Assembly (NCBI GenBank): GCA_051870755.1
Contig: JBJECE010000013.1
Location: 1-62,395, forward strand
Reading direction: 5' to 3'
Source of the DNA: W0P28-013 sp051870755
GTDB lineage: Bacteria > Bacteroidota > Bacteroidia > Bacteroidales > Paludibacteraceae
DNA length: 62,395 nucleotides
Position numbers and translations under genes: made by a program. Below, in pieces: positions 7,198 through 15,869 of the stretch (position 1 is the first letter of the stretch; each line of letters opens with the position of its first letter). The notes under the pieces were generated by a model that did not search any database, was not told where the DNA came from, and saw only the letters and a program-made list of their open reading frames with translations.

Positions 7198-8502
7198 TCA
7201 AGAGAGAATGGCGGCTTTGATGCACTCAACAATGTAGCGAATATCGTCGTCCGTCACGTAGGGACCGGCGGGCAGGCACATGCCGACCTTGAAGATACTC
7301 TCGCTCACGCCGTTCACATACGCGGGGGCATTGCGATAGACTGGCTGCTTGTGCATGGGTTTCCACACAGGGCGGGCTTCCACCTTCTTATCCAACATGA
7401 AGAGCCGCAACGCCTCCACATTGTCGTTCGGTTGGCAGTCGGTTGTCGCACTATCCACGGCATGAATCACACCGGCAGCCCCGCCTACGGCGGTTTTTAT
7501 TACCTCCTTATAGGCGTTCTCCTGCCCCTGTATGCGCAAGGCGGGGTCAAGGCAGATAGTACAGAGCCAGTAGTTGGAGTCGTAGTCCGGCGAGGGTGCA
7601 CTATGCACCGTAACGCCCTGTACATCGCGGAGCAGTTCCTCGTACATCTTCTGCACATGGCGGTGGTGGGCTATATGGTCATTCACGATGGTCATCTGCC
7701 CGCGACCGATGCCGGCGCAGATATTCGACATGCGGTAGTTGTAGCCTATCGCCTCGTGCTGGTAGTAGGGATACGCCTCGCGCGCTTGGGTGGCATACCA
7801 CAGGATTTTGTTCTTCAACTCGGCATTGTCGCACACCAAGGCACCGCCGCCGGAGGTGGTAATCATCTTGTTGCCGTTGAAGGACAGCACGCCATAGCGC
7901 CCGAAGGTGCCGAGCACCTGCCCTTTGTAGCGCGAGCCGAAGCCCTCCGCCGCATCTTCCACCACGGGAATGCCGTATTTGTCGGCAATCGCCATGATTC
8001 GGTCGCAGTTGTAGGGCATGCCATAGAGCGCCACGGGGACAATGGCTTTGGGGTATTTGCCGGTCTTCTCCTTGCGGTCGAGAATCGCCTTCTCCAACAG
8101 GTCGGGATCCATATTCCACGTCGTGGGCTCGGAGTCGATGAAGACGGGCGTAGCCCCGAGGTAGGTGATTGGATGCGACGAAGCGCAGAACGTGAACGAC
8201 TGCACACACACCTCATCCCCCTGCCCTACTCCGCAAGCGAGCAAGCCCAAATGTACCGCCGCCGTGCCGGCAGAGAGCGCCACCACTTCTTTGTTGAGCG
8301 GCGACAAGGTTTGCAACTCACCGTTAGCCGACAATGCAAGACGCTGATTGACAAATTCTTTTAGGTCTTCCTCAAACCCGTTCACGTTAGGTCCGAGGGG
8401 TACTACCCAGTTGGTATCGAATGCCTCTTTGACATACTTCTGTTCCCATCCCTCGTCCGACATGTGCGCCAGACAGAGATATATCATCTTCCTATCACTC
8501 AT
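7198..8502 (-). CDS. DegT/DnrJ/EryC1/StrS family sugar aminotransferase (PglE-like)
   Basis: A 434-aa PLP enzyme. SAGTAAVHL is at 77-85, VEDAAEGFGS at 181-190 with Asp183 contacting the PLP ring nitrogen, and the Schiff-base Lys212 lies in SFNGNKMITTSGGGAL. These enzymes aminate keto-sugar nucleotides, for example at C4 in bacillosamine-type sugars. The neighbour is a PglC-like transferase, so a UDP-4-amino sugar is the natural product. It might also supply the transamination needed between the WlbA and WbpD homologues downstream, but it is longer than typical WbpE. It is the last gene of the glycan operon. Confidence 0.85.
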   Translation of the reverse strand: MSDRKMIYLCLAHMSDEGWEQKYVKEAFDTNWVVPLGPNVNGFEEDLKEFVNQRLALSANGELQTLSPLNKEVVALSAGTAAVHLGLLACGVGQGDEVCVQSFTFCASSHPITYLGATPVFIDSEPTTWNMDPDLLEKAILDRKEKTGKYPKAIVPVALYGMPYNCDRIMAIADKYGIPVVEDAAEGFGSRYKGQVLGTFGRYGVLSFNGNKMITTSGGGALVCDNAELKNKILWYATQAREAYPYYQHEAIGYNYRMSNICAGIGRGQMTIVNDHIAHHRHVQKMYEELLRDVQGVTVHSAPSPDYDSNYWLCTICLDPALRIQGQENAYKEVIKTAVGGAAGVIHAVDSATTDCQPNDNVEALRLFMLDKKVEARPVWKPMHKQPVYRNAPAYVNGVSESIFKVGMCLPAGPYVTDDDIRYIVECIKAAILS

Positions 8503-8535
8503 AATGACATTGTATTATGCGTTTACTATCTTTCG

Positions 8536-9144
8536 TTAGTTATGCCCGTTGAAAGTAGGGGCGGTGGCTTCGCCGGCGGTGGAGATGTCTTTTCTGCGGA
8601 GGACATTCACTACTGTCATCCAGAGTATTTTTACATCTAATGCAAATGAAAGGTGGTCCACATACCACACATCATACTCAAACTTCTTGGTATGGGTAAT
8701 GGCATTGCGTCCGTTCACTTGTGCCCATCCTGTGATACCCGGGCGCACTTCATGACGACGCATCTGTTCTTTTGTATAAAGAGGCAGATACTTAACGAGC
8801 AAGGGTCTCGGACCGATAAGTGCCATATCTCCCTTCAATACATTGAACAACTGCGGTAACTCATCCAAAGACAAAGAACGGACCACCTTCCCCACTCTCG
8901 TCAGTCGCTGCACATCGGGCAACAAGTTGCCATCAGCATCGCGTTCATCCGTCATGGTCTTGAACTTGATGACACGGAATATCTTGGCATCTTTCCCCGG
9001 GCGTTCTTGCGTAAAAAATGCCCCTGCCCCCTTGTTCGCAAAATGCAACCATACCGTAACAACCACCAATATCGGGCTGAGCACAATGATTGCCACCAAA
9101 GAGATACAAAAATCAAATAATCGTTTCAAGAAATGTGCATACAT
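8536..9144 (-). CDS. Undecaprenyl-phosphate sugar-1-phosphate transferase (PglC-like)
   Basis: A 202-aa small monotopic phosphoglycosyl transferase. It has one N-terminal membrane segment (LFDFCISLVAIIVLSPILVV), the basic FRVIKFKTM motif, the catalytic Asp-Glu in SLDELPQL, and the downstream GPRPLL and RPGITGWAQVNGR motifs. It moves a sugar-1-phosphate from a UDP-sugar onto undecaprenyl phosphate at the inner membrane and so starts glycan assembly. The length equals PglC rather than the longer WbaP/WcaJ type. The aminotransferase follows 33 bases downstream. Confidence 0.9.
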   Translation of the reverse strand: MYAHFLKRLFDFCISLVAIIVLSPILVVVTVWLHFANKGAGAFFTQERPGKDAKIFRVIKFKTMTDERDADGNLLPDVQRLTRVGKVVRSLSLDELPQLFNVLKGDMALIGPRPLLVKYLPLYTKEQMRRHEVRPGITGWAQVNGRNAITHTKKFEYDVWYVDHLSFALDVKILWMTVVNVLRRKDISTAGEATAPTFNGHN

Positions 9145-9151
9145 AAAAAGC

Positions 9152-9580
9152 TTATTTGTTTAGAATTTTTCCGTTATATACAGAAACATTCGTTTTAATC
9201 ACTTTCGCAGGATTACCCACCGCAATACTATGACTCGGCACATCTTTTGTTACCACAGAACCACTTCCAATCACCACCTCATCACCTATCTTGACACCAG
9301 GCATGACTATTGCGTTTACGCCAATCACACAATCTCGCCCGATATAGGTATCTATACACAAACTACGACAATGGTCGTGAGCCATAATAAAAGCCCCATT
9401 TAGTATCCATGTTCTATCTCCAATGTGGACACCTTTTGGGTTGATGCTTTTATCCAAATGCGCCTTTTTTGCTATTCGAACGCCCCCCCCCAACGGCATT
9501 TTGTACGCTATTCGCAGATAGGCAGGATATAGATTTGATAAAAGATTCCACAACTTTGAGCGTAATTTATTCATACTCAT
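9152..9580 (-). CDS. Hexapeptide-repeat acyltransferase
   Basis: About 142 aa; left-handed beta-helix family. Turns such as IGDRTWILNGAFI, AHDHC and IGSGSVVTKDVPSHSIAVGNPA identify a maltose/galactoside-type O- or N-acyltransferase. The ATG at 9580 overlaps the KAS III stop as ATGA; a second Met two codons later is also possible. The frame extends upstream inside the KAS III gene, but that part is a shadow. As a member of the acyl cassette it is a candidate for placing the made acyl group, or an acetyl group, onto an amino sugar. Confidence 0.8.
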   Translation of the reverse strand: MSMNKLRSKLWNLLSNLYPAYLRIAYKMPLGGGVRIAKKAHLDKSINPKGVHIGDRTWILNGAFIMAHDHCRSLCIDTYIGRDCVIGVNAIVMPGVKIGDEVVIGSGSVVTKDVPSHSIAVGNPAKVIKTNVSVYNGKILNK

Positions 9581-10641
9581 ATCTCGATTAAATCCGGAAC
9601 AACGACATTGTTGGCTGTTAGGAGCATGGTGCCCCAACTTAAACCGAGACCAAATGAGGAGCACAGCATCTTCGTAGGTTTATTTGCGCGCAACGAATCA
9701 GCAATGCGCGTTACCATGAGCGATGGTATGCTGGCTCCACCCAAATTGCCAAACTCTTCCAAATCATAGGGCACTTTCTCGACCGGTAAATGAAGTTTCT
9801 TCACCACCCTATCCACAATCAACTTATTGGCTTGGTGAATCAAGAAATAATCCATATCCGTATTCACATCTATATGGTAGTCATCAATCAATTGCTGGAT
9901 TGATTTAGGCGGACGAGAAATAGCAAACGTAAGCACTGCCATACCATCTATCAAAGTATCTTTCGGTGCACGCACAATACCATTTCCAAAATCCTCTTGC
10001 AAGAAAGAGTCGGGCGTAATAGGATGGCGGAAACCGCCATGAGGTGTCATCAACGCCTTGTAGCCGCTACCTAAGGTATGGAAATCGATGACAATATCTT
10101 CTGCTGTGGTATCGTACTCCAAAGCCATAGCCGTACCACAGTCTCCAAACAACGGGATACGGCTCTTGTCTTGCATAGACCCCATACGCAGAGCGGTGTC
10201 ACCGACCAAAAGCAATGCCCGCTTGATATTGCCGGCAGAGAGCATATTTCCCGCCACATTGATGGCATACATCGTACCACAACATCCCATGGGAAGGTCT
10301 ATGCAAAAACAATCGGTAGAAAGCCCTAAACGGTCTTGCAGGACACAGGACGTGGGGGGCGTAGGATGGAAATCGGCTGTAACTGATTCAAAGACCAGCA
10401 TATCAATACTACTTTTTTCCCAGCCTAATTCCTCCAATAGTTTCTCTGCCGCGGCTTGGCACATATCGGATGCACATAGCGTATCGGGACCCAAGCGGCG
10501 CTCTTTGATACCAACGGTATTGTCAAAGACCGCCGCTTCCTCCTCGCTAAAAAGAGGGAGGTCAGTCGTTTTCACTACGTGCTTGGGCATACAAGCACTC
10601 ACACCGGCGAACCGTACATTTTTAATAGTCCAACGTGCCAT
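9577..10641 (-). CDS. Beta-ketoacyl-ACP synthase III-like enzyme
   Basis: A 354-aa FabH-like thiolase-fold enzyme. The catalytic triad is visible: Cys120 in DLPMGCCGTMYAI, His269 in LIHQAN and Asn299 in GNLGGASIPS. KAS III joins an acyl-CoA or acyl-ACP primer to malonyl-ACP, or in secondary pathways uses unusual acyl donors. It sits between a hexapeptide acyltransferase and an ACP inside a glycan operon, next to an AMP ligase and two SDRs. That context points to a dedicated short acyl chain for glycan decoration, not to housekeeping fatty-acid synthesis. The closest primary-metabolism FabH is shorter (~320 aa). Confidence 0.85.
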   Translation of the reverse strand: MARWTIKNVRFAGVSACMPKHVVKTTDLPLFSEEEAAVFDNTVGIKERRLGPDTLCASDMCQAAAEKLLEELGWEKSSIDMLVFESVTADFHPTPPTSCVLQDRLGLSTDCFCIDLPMGCCGTMYAINVAGNMLSAGNIKRALLLVGDTALRMGSMQDKSRIPLFGDCGTAMALEYDTTAEDIVIDFHTLGSGYKALMTPHGGFRHPITPDSFLQEDFGNGIVRAPKDTLIDGMAVLTFAISRPPKSIQQLIDDYHIDVNTDMDYFLIHQANKLIVDRVVKKLHLPVEKVPYDLEEFGNLGGASIPSLMVTRIADSLRANKPTKMLCSSFGLGLSWGTMLLTANNVVVPDLIEI

Positions 10642-10644
10642 AGT

Positions 10645-10884
10645 TTATAGTTCTATTCCATTCTTAGCAAGAATATCCTTACCGGCATTATAACTTGTGC
10701 ATGCCATAATGTCTTCGGGGTCGAGCATAAGGTCGAAGTTTTCTTCCATAAGTGCAATCACATTCAGTTGGTGCACAGAATCCCACTCGCTTACCGTTTC
10801 TTTGGAGTAATTGTCTCCTAACTGATTTACACTTGCGCCAAACACTTCTTGAAAAATGGCATTATACTTTTCTAAGTTAGTCAT
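10645..10884 (-). CDS. Acyl carrier protein
   Basis: A 79-aa ACP. The phosphopantetheine attachment site is Ser36 in EWDSVHQL (DSV instead of the usual DSL), followed by an acidic helix (ALMEENFDL). It is expected to carry the substrate for the adjacent KAS III (3 bases downstream) after loading by the AMP ligase (6 bases upstream). It is one of two ACPs in this operon. Confidence 0.85.
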   Translation of the reverse strand: MTNLEKYNAIFQEVFGASVNQLGDNYSKETVSEWDSVHQLNVIALMEENFDLMLDPEDIMACTSYNAGKDILAKNGIEL

Positions 10885-10890
10885 ATCCTT

Positions 10891-12291
10891 TTATTGATTA
10901 TTTAGTTTGCTATACAATTTCTTTCCGGCTTCATTCTTCGGTATTTCGGGAATAACCCTAATAACAAAAGACGTTGCCACTATATGCGTCTTGTTGACCA
11001 GAATCTCTTTTACTTTGTCCTGCATGTTCTCGTTGACGATATAAACAATCATTTTCTCATCCGTCCCTACGCAGGCGCACTCTACCCCACACTCTGACTG
11101 GATAATCTGCTCACATTCGTCCAATCCGACTCGCATACCGAACAATTTGAGGAAACGCCCCATGCGCCCAACAATGTAATAGCATCCATCTTCATCGAAA
11201 TAGGCGAGGTCTCCCGTTCGGATAAATCCGTGTCGTTCATCTCCCAAGGACAGGTCAGACTGCTGACGTGCATAGCCCATCGTTACATTCCTTCCACGAT
11301 AACACATCTCCCCTTCGGTATGGGGTGTTGTGATTGGTATTCCATTCTCATCTTGCAAGGATAACTCCCCGTTAGGGACCGCTATACCGATACTACCCAT
11401 TTTCTCCTTTGCCCATTTCGCCGGCAGATATGCCATGCGTGCAGTACACTCGGACTGTCCATACGTAGCAATCCAGCGTTTACCATGCTCCATACAATAG
11501 GAAACGAACTTCTCATTAAGGTCGGTGGGCATCTTGCCGCCTCCCTGCGTGAGTAACTCCAAGTCCGGCAAATCCATGCGGAAGAAACGCATTAAGTTGA
11601 GAATCCGGAAACTATACGGAACACCCGTGAACGAAGAGGCACGCTGCTCCTTTAAGAACTTCCAAAATACGGGGTCAGTCATGTTTCGCCCTGTAATGAG
11701 TATGGTTGCTCCTACTCGGAGATGACTGAAAACCATAGAAAGCCCCATCGTATAATACAACGGTAAGACCATTAACGGACGGTCAGCGGCTTTCAATTCG
11801 AAGAAAGTGGATATATTCAGTCCTGCGGCTTCGATATTGCTATACATATGGCGCACCAACTTGGGACTGCCTGTGCTGCCGGATGTAGGCAAGAGATGGC
11901 TTAAGTCGGGATGTAATGCACACAACGGGTTCCCTGTTTCATACAAGGTATATCCCCACGCTTTCTCACAAGCGGTTGCTTGATGAACAGCAACCCCATC
12001 TGGAGCACATATATATGCCGGTTGGTAGGTATCCAGCAGTTGATGCAAAAGCGTCTCTTCAGTCTTCACATTCAACACTAACGGTACCAACTCACGTCCT
12101 GCTAACATGCTCATCACCCATGCAATACCACCCACATTGTTCTCCACGAGCAGGAAACACAATGCACGCTCCATTATTCGTTCTCGCAGACGAACAGACA
12201 AGTCAGAAATATCTTGGTAATGCAATACGCCGCCTTCTGAATCCATAGCGGCAATGCGAGACGGGTCAATATGTTCTAAACCTAATAACAC
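10891..12291 (-). CDS. AMP-dependent acyl ligase (ANL superfamily)
   Basis: A 466-aa adenylating enzyme. The P-loop TSGSTGSPK is at about 136-144, WIATYGQSECTARMAYL is the A5-type motif, and TGDLAYFDEDG with GRMGRFLKLFGMRV are the hinge motifs. The C-terminal domain ends with a conserved Lys region (PKNEAGKKLYSKL). It activates a carboxylic acid as the acyl-AMP and transfers it to CoA or, here more likely, to an ACP encoded on either side of the cassette. The acid cannot be told from the sequence. Confidence 0.85.
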   Translation of the reverse strand: MLLGLEHIDPSRIAAMDSEGGVLHYQDISDLSVRLRERIMERALCFLLVENNVGGIAWVMSMLAGRELVPLVLNVKTEETLLHQLLDTYQPAYICAPDGVAVHQATACEKAWGYTLYETGNPLCALHPDLSHLLPTSGSTGSPKLVRHMYSNIEAAGLNISTFFELKAADRPLMVLPLYYTMGLSMVFSHLRVGATILITGRNMTDPVFWKFLKEQRASSFTGVPYSFRILNLMRFFRMDLPDLELLTQGGGKMPTDLNEKFVSYCMEHGKRWIATYGQSECTARMAYLPAKWAKEKMGSIGIAVPNGELSLQDENGIPITTPHTEGEMCYRGRNVTMGYARQQSDLSLGDERHGFIRTGDLAYFDEDGCYYIVGRMGRFLKLFGMRVGLDECEQIIQSECGVECACVGTDEKMIVYIVNENMQDKVKEILVNKTHIVATSFVIRVIPEIPKNEAGKKLYSKLNNQ

Positions 12292-12314
12292 CTTACTTTA
12301 TTTACAAGGTACGA

Positions 12315-13043
12315 TTATATAGAAGCACACCCATCCACTCCTACGATTTGTCCTGAGATATAAGACGCCCTGTCGGAAGCCAAGAACGCACAAGCATTAG
12401 CAATATCCTCCGGAGTGCCGAGCCGTCCCAATGCAATACGACTGATACGCCCATCTATCTTTTCTCCGTTTGCCTCATAGAGTTCCGCAAAACGTTCTGT
12501 TTTGACAATCCCCGGCGCCACTGCATTGACCCGAATCCCTTGTGCAGCCAACTCCTTGGCAGCAGATTTTGTCAGGGATATGACAGCCCCCTTTGTGGCA
12601 GAATATGCCACCTGCCCGGGGGAGCCTAACACAGCGGTAACCGATGCGATATTGACAATGCTACCTCCTCCATTTCGAGCCATCAGGCGACTCACCAACT
12701 GAATTAATTCTAATACAGCAATCACATTTACGAGGAACATTCGCTCGGTTTCCTCACGCATAATCATACCAATCTTGCGATTGTACACGATTCCGGCGTT
12801 ATTGACGAGACAATCTATATGCCCCTCTGCCTTGAAAATTTGCATCAGTGCCGTCTTCACGGCAGTAGCATCGGTAATATCCAATTCTATGGGACGAATC
12901 TGCAGATTAGTCGTTGTGAAAGCCTGCCTATCGCAAGCATAGACGACCGCCCCGTCAGCCGCAAATTGTTCGGCAATCTGCCTACCGATACCCTGCGCCG
13001 CACCGGTGATGATACATACTTTATTTTCTAATAATTGTGCCAT
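12315..13043 (-). CDS. SDR family reductase (FabG-like)
   Basis: A 242-aa classical short-chain dehydrogenase. GAAQGIG (14-20) is the NAD(P)-binding loop and NNAG is at 81-84. The catalytic triad is Ser134, Tyr147 and Lys151. The C-terminal ISGQIVGVDGCASI is FabG-like. In this cassette it most likely reduces a beta-ketoacyl-ACP to the beta-hydroxyacyl form. It is separated by 11 bases from the second SDR. Confidence 0.85.
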   Translation of the reverse strand: MAQLLENKVCIITGAAQGIGRQIAEQFAADGAVVYACDRQAFTTTNLQIRPIELDITDATAVKTALMQIFKAEGHIDCLVNNAGIVYNRKIGMIMREETERMFLVNVIAVLELIQLVSRLMARNGGGSIVNIASVTAVLGSPGQVAYSATKGAVISLTKSAAKELAAQGIRVNAVAPGIVKTERFAELYEANGEKIDGRISRIALGRLGTPEDIANACAFLASDRASYISGQIVGVDGCASI

Positions 13044-13054
13044 AATGTTATACC

Positions 13055-13798
13055 TTACAACAGAGTCTTTCCTCCATCAAGTTTAAGTGCTGTACCAGTA
13101 ACCCAAGAAGACGCGTCAGATAGAAAGTACACAATTGCAAATGCAATATCTTGAGGAGTACCATATCGTTTAAGGGGATAGGTATTGATATCTTTTTCTC
13201 TTGCATCAGAAGCCTGTATTCTCTTGATACTATCAGTATCAACCATTGCCGGATTCACCGTATTGCAGCGAATCCCACGAGCAGCCAATTCTAAAGCCGC
13301 AGTACGCATAAATGCATCTAAACCACTTTTAGTAGAAGCGTATATAGCGTTACCAATGGAAACACGATGTACCCCAGCTGCAGAACTAGTATAAACAATA
13401 GAGGCATTTTTGTTAAGTTTCTTGTCTTTTATCAAATATTTCGTTAGTAAAATAGGCGCATTCAAATTAACTTGCTGCATCTCCAATATCTTATCCTCTG
13501 TTATACCTCGTATTGGGCAAACGCCCAAAATTCCAGCATTTGAAACACAGCCGTCTAATTGCGGCAAATTTTCCACCAAATACAGAATCTGTTCCTCCTT
13601 TGATAAATCAGCAACTATGTACTTATGACCGTTGCCAACCAGCAAAGAAAGCGTCTCCTGCAATCGTTCTTGGTCTCGACCGGTCAGCACCAATGTCGCG
13701 CCCATCTTTGCGCACTCAATAGCCGTAGCACGACCGATACCCGACGAAGCACCTGTTACTAAGATGGTTTTACCTGATAACGAGAACGGATTGTACAT
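13055..13798 (-). CDS. SDR family oxidoreductase
   Basis: A 247-aa classical SDR. VTGASSGIG is at 14-22, SNAG at 86-89, and the Ser138/139-Tyr153-Lys157 triad lies in a SIVYTSSAAG ... AIYASTK context. The end (WVTGTALKLDGG) is family-typical. It is the second reductase of the acyl cassette and overlaps the stop/start of the second ACP by one base (13798). It could reduce a different intermediate, or a keto-sugar of the same glycan. Confidence 0.85.
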   Translation of the reverse strand: MYNPFSLSGKTILVTGASSGIGRATAIECAKMGATLVLTGRDQERLQETLSLLVGNGHKYIVADLSKEEQILYLVENLPQLDGCVSNAGILGVCPIRGITEDKILEMQQVNLNAPILLTKYLIKDKKLNKNASIVYTSSAAGVHRVSIGNAIYASTKSGLDAFMRTAALELAARGIRCNTVNPAMVDTDSIKRIQASDAREKDINTYPLKRYGTPQDIAFAIVYFLSDASSWVTGTALKLDGGKTLL

Positions 13799-14025
13799 TA
13801 TTGTTTGCTAACTACCAAATCAAACAACTCTTGGATGGTATTGGTTTTGCGCATTTCTTCCGGCGGGAGCACGATACCATACTCGTCGTCCACCATCGTG
13901 ATAACCAGCAAGGCTACCAACGATGTCCATCCTTCCACTTTGCGGAACTCCGTTGCGGGAGTTAACTCTACTTGCAAATCATCAAACTGCTCAGCCACAT
14001 TGGCTATAAAACTCTGAATATCCAT
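13798..14025 (-). CDS. Acyl carrier protein, divergent
   Basis: A 75-aa ACP-like protein. Ser35 in GWTSLVALL sits where the phosphopantetheine arm is attached; the usual Asp before the Ser is Thr. The helix after it (MVDDEYGIVLPPEEM) is ACP-like. It is the second ACP of the operon, which suggests that loading and elongation, or two different acyl chains, are kept apart. The Asp-to-Thr change makes modification efficiency uncertain. Confidence 0.75.
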   Translation of the reverse strand: MDIQSFIANVAEQFDDLQVELTPATEFRKVEGWTSLVALLVITMVDDEYGIVLPPEEMRKTNTIQELFDLVVSKQ

Positions 14026-14046
14026 AATAAAATATTATTTTGTATT

Positions 14047-14676
14047 CTACATCAATCTCTTGGCGGGATTGCCCATGACTGTTGTGCCAGTCTTCACCCG
14101 CCGTATGACGAAACTGCATGCAGCCACGCGCGACCGGCTCTCCACGACTACATTGTGGCTAATCATAGCACCGGTATGTATGTCCGTTTCCTCTTCCACA
14201 ATAGTTCCGCCGACAAGCGTTACATGTGTATCTATGCGGTTCCAATCACCTATGCGGGAGTCGTGTCCTACTACGGTATATGACTGGATAAGATTGTATT
14301 TTCCCACATGCGCGTCAGCCCCTATGGTTGTGAAAGCGCCTATAACAGTTCCTTTCCCTATGCTTACATTCGTTCCCAACCGCACTGTCTTGTGAATCAT
14401 CGTCAAGAAACGTCCCCCGCGGGCTATCATCTCCTCCATACATTTTCGCCGCGCACCGCCCCCGATAGAGCAAACAAAGATATCGTCAGATTGAGGCTGA
14501 TAGGTAGTGATAGAAGACAGCAGAGGAGGATAATTCGGGAAGCCGTCTAAGGCAGAGATATTATCATCAATAAAGCCTTTGATGTCGTATTCTTCGCCAT
14601 ATCCTATGCTCTCTCGCGCCATGTCGTACATGGTACGCCCCATACCGCCTGCACCTATGATTATCAGATGGTTCAT
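14047..14676 (-). CDS. PglD-like sugar N-acyltransferase
   Basis: A 209-aa two-domain enzyme. An N-terminal Rossmann-like sugar-nucleotide domain starts with IIIGAGGMGRTMYDM. A C-terminal left-handed beta-helix follows (VSIGKGTVIGAFTTIG, ending VMGNPAKRLM). This is the PglD/NeuD layout that acylates a UDP-4-amino sugar. His124, in a GHDSRIG turn, is a plausible catalytic base. With an aminotransferase, ACPs and a KAS III in the same operon, the acyl donor might be an acyl-ACP or acyl-CoA other than acetyl-CoA. Confidence 0.85.
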   Translation of the reverse strand: MNHLIIIGAGGMGRTMYDMARESIGYGEEYDIKGFIDDNISALDGFPNYPPLLSSITTYQPQSDDIFVCSIGGGARRKCMEEMIARGGRFLTMIHKTVRLGTNVSIGKGTVIGAFTTIGADAHVGKYNLIQSYTVVGHDSRIGDWNRIDTHVTLVGGTIVEEETDIHTGAMISHNVVVESRSRVAACSFVIRRVKTGTTVMGNPAKRLM

Positions 14677-14685
14677 GATATACTA

Positions 14686-15846
14686 TTATTGGGTTGCATA
14701 TTCTGCAAGTACTTTTTCAAATATATCGGTTAGTTGTTTTGCAATTACCTCCGGCGAGAAACGGGCTTGGCAGTCATCAGCAATGGCTTGACGGTCATAG
14801 TCTGACAAGTGGGTTGCCATGTATAAGATGGCTTGGGATAGTGCTTCCGTATCGTCCACAGGTACCAACAATCCATTTTGAGGTGTTACGATTTCCTTCG
14901 GTCCGCCGCAATCCGTTGCAATGATAGGTACCCCACACGCAGTTGCCTCAATATATACAACTCCAAACGTCTCACTGCGCGAAGGCAACACAAATATATC
15001 ACTCTGCTGCAATAGTTGCACGATTTCTTGCTTGGTCTTTTGCCCTACGAGATGGATTTGATTGTGAAGTTGTGCTTCGTCTATTTGTTGCTGCAACTCA
15101 GCCATTTTCTCTCCACCACCAATGATATTGCACTGCCATCCTTCCGGCAATTGATTATTAACCTGACGAAGTGCCTCTATTAGCAAGTCGAAACCTTTAC
15201 CATAAACCAATCTTCCCGTAGATACCATGGTAAAAGGATGAGGGGTATTATTTGGTTGATACGTAAACTCTTTGCCTACCAAATTATGTACAACCACACT
15301 ATCTACACAAAAATGTCGGTATATTGACTCTCTTAAGGTGGAGGATACAGAAATCAGTTTGTGGATATTATGATATGCATAATCTGCTTCGTTTTTTGTG
15401 AAACCCCATTTATCCAATGTCTGTTCATTAAATCTCCCCAGATGCTCTATCCCAACTACAGGAACGCCTACTCGTTGAGAAAGATGAGCCCCTAAAAGCA
15501 TATTACCATACATCTGTGCATATATGATATCGGGCTTTCCATGGCATTTTTCCACCACATCATATACTCTATCTATTTGCCAATTTTGCAAACGCAATGT
15601 CAGTTGATGCCCAAACAAATTTACTACGGCATGCGGAAGTAAATAATAGTTATAATAACCTACCCCGTTCTTTATTACGTGCGTTAGCCCACGCTTTCGA
15701 TATATCAATCGGAATCGACCATCTACACTAACGACAACCACCTTATGCCCAATAGATGCCAATGCTTCTGCTTGGTCTTTTTCAAAACATCCCCATTGCG
15801 GATAACGCTTGGACGGAATACCTCGTGATATTATAAGGATATACAT
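14686..15846 (-). CDS. Glycosyltransferase family 4
   Basis: A 386-aa GT-B enzyme. The N-terminus is ISRGIPSKRYPQWGCFEKDQ. The C-terminal donor domain contains STGRLVYGKGFDLLIEAL and PSRSETFGVVYIEATACG, in which the EX7E-type pair binds the nucleotide sugar. It builds the repeat unit on undecaprenyl diphosphate at the cytoplasmic face of the inner membrane. It overlaps no neighbour but shares the operon and strand. Confidence 0.9.
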   Translation of the reverse strand: MYILIISRGIPSKRYPQWGCFEKDQAEALASIGHKVVVVSVDGRFRLIYRKRGLTHVIKNGVGYYNYYLLPHAVVNLFGHQLTLRLQNWQIDRVYDVVEKCHGKPDIIYAQMYGNMLLGAHLSQRVGVPVVGIEHLGRFNEQTLDKWGFTKNEADYAYHNIHKLISVSSTLRESIYRHFCVDSVVVHNLVGKEFTYQPNNTPHPFTMVSTGRLVYGKGFDLLIEALRQVNNQLPEGWQCNIIGGGEKMAELQQQIDEAQLHNQIHLVGQKTKQEIVQLLQQSDIFVLPSRSETFGVVYIEATACGVPIIATDCGGPKEIVTPQNGLLVPVDDTEALSQAILYMATHLSDYDRQAIADDCQARFSPEVIAKQLTDIFEKVLAEYATQ

Positions 15847-15869
15847 AATTATGTATTTATTTCTATTGG

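Noticed and set aside
7009..8364. 451-aa plus-strand frame
   Set aside because: Antisense to the DegT aminotransferase, and its start crosses the lipoprotein promoter; composition is His/Arg/Ala-rich as expected for a shadow.
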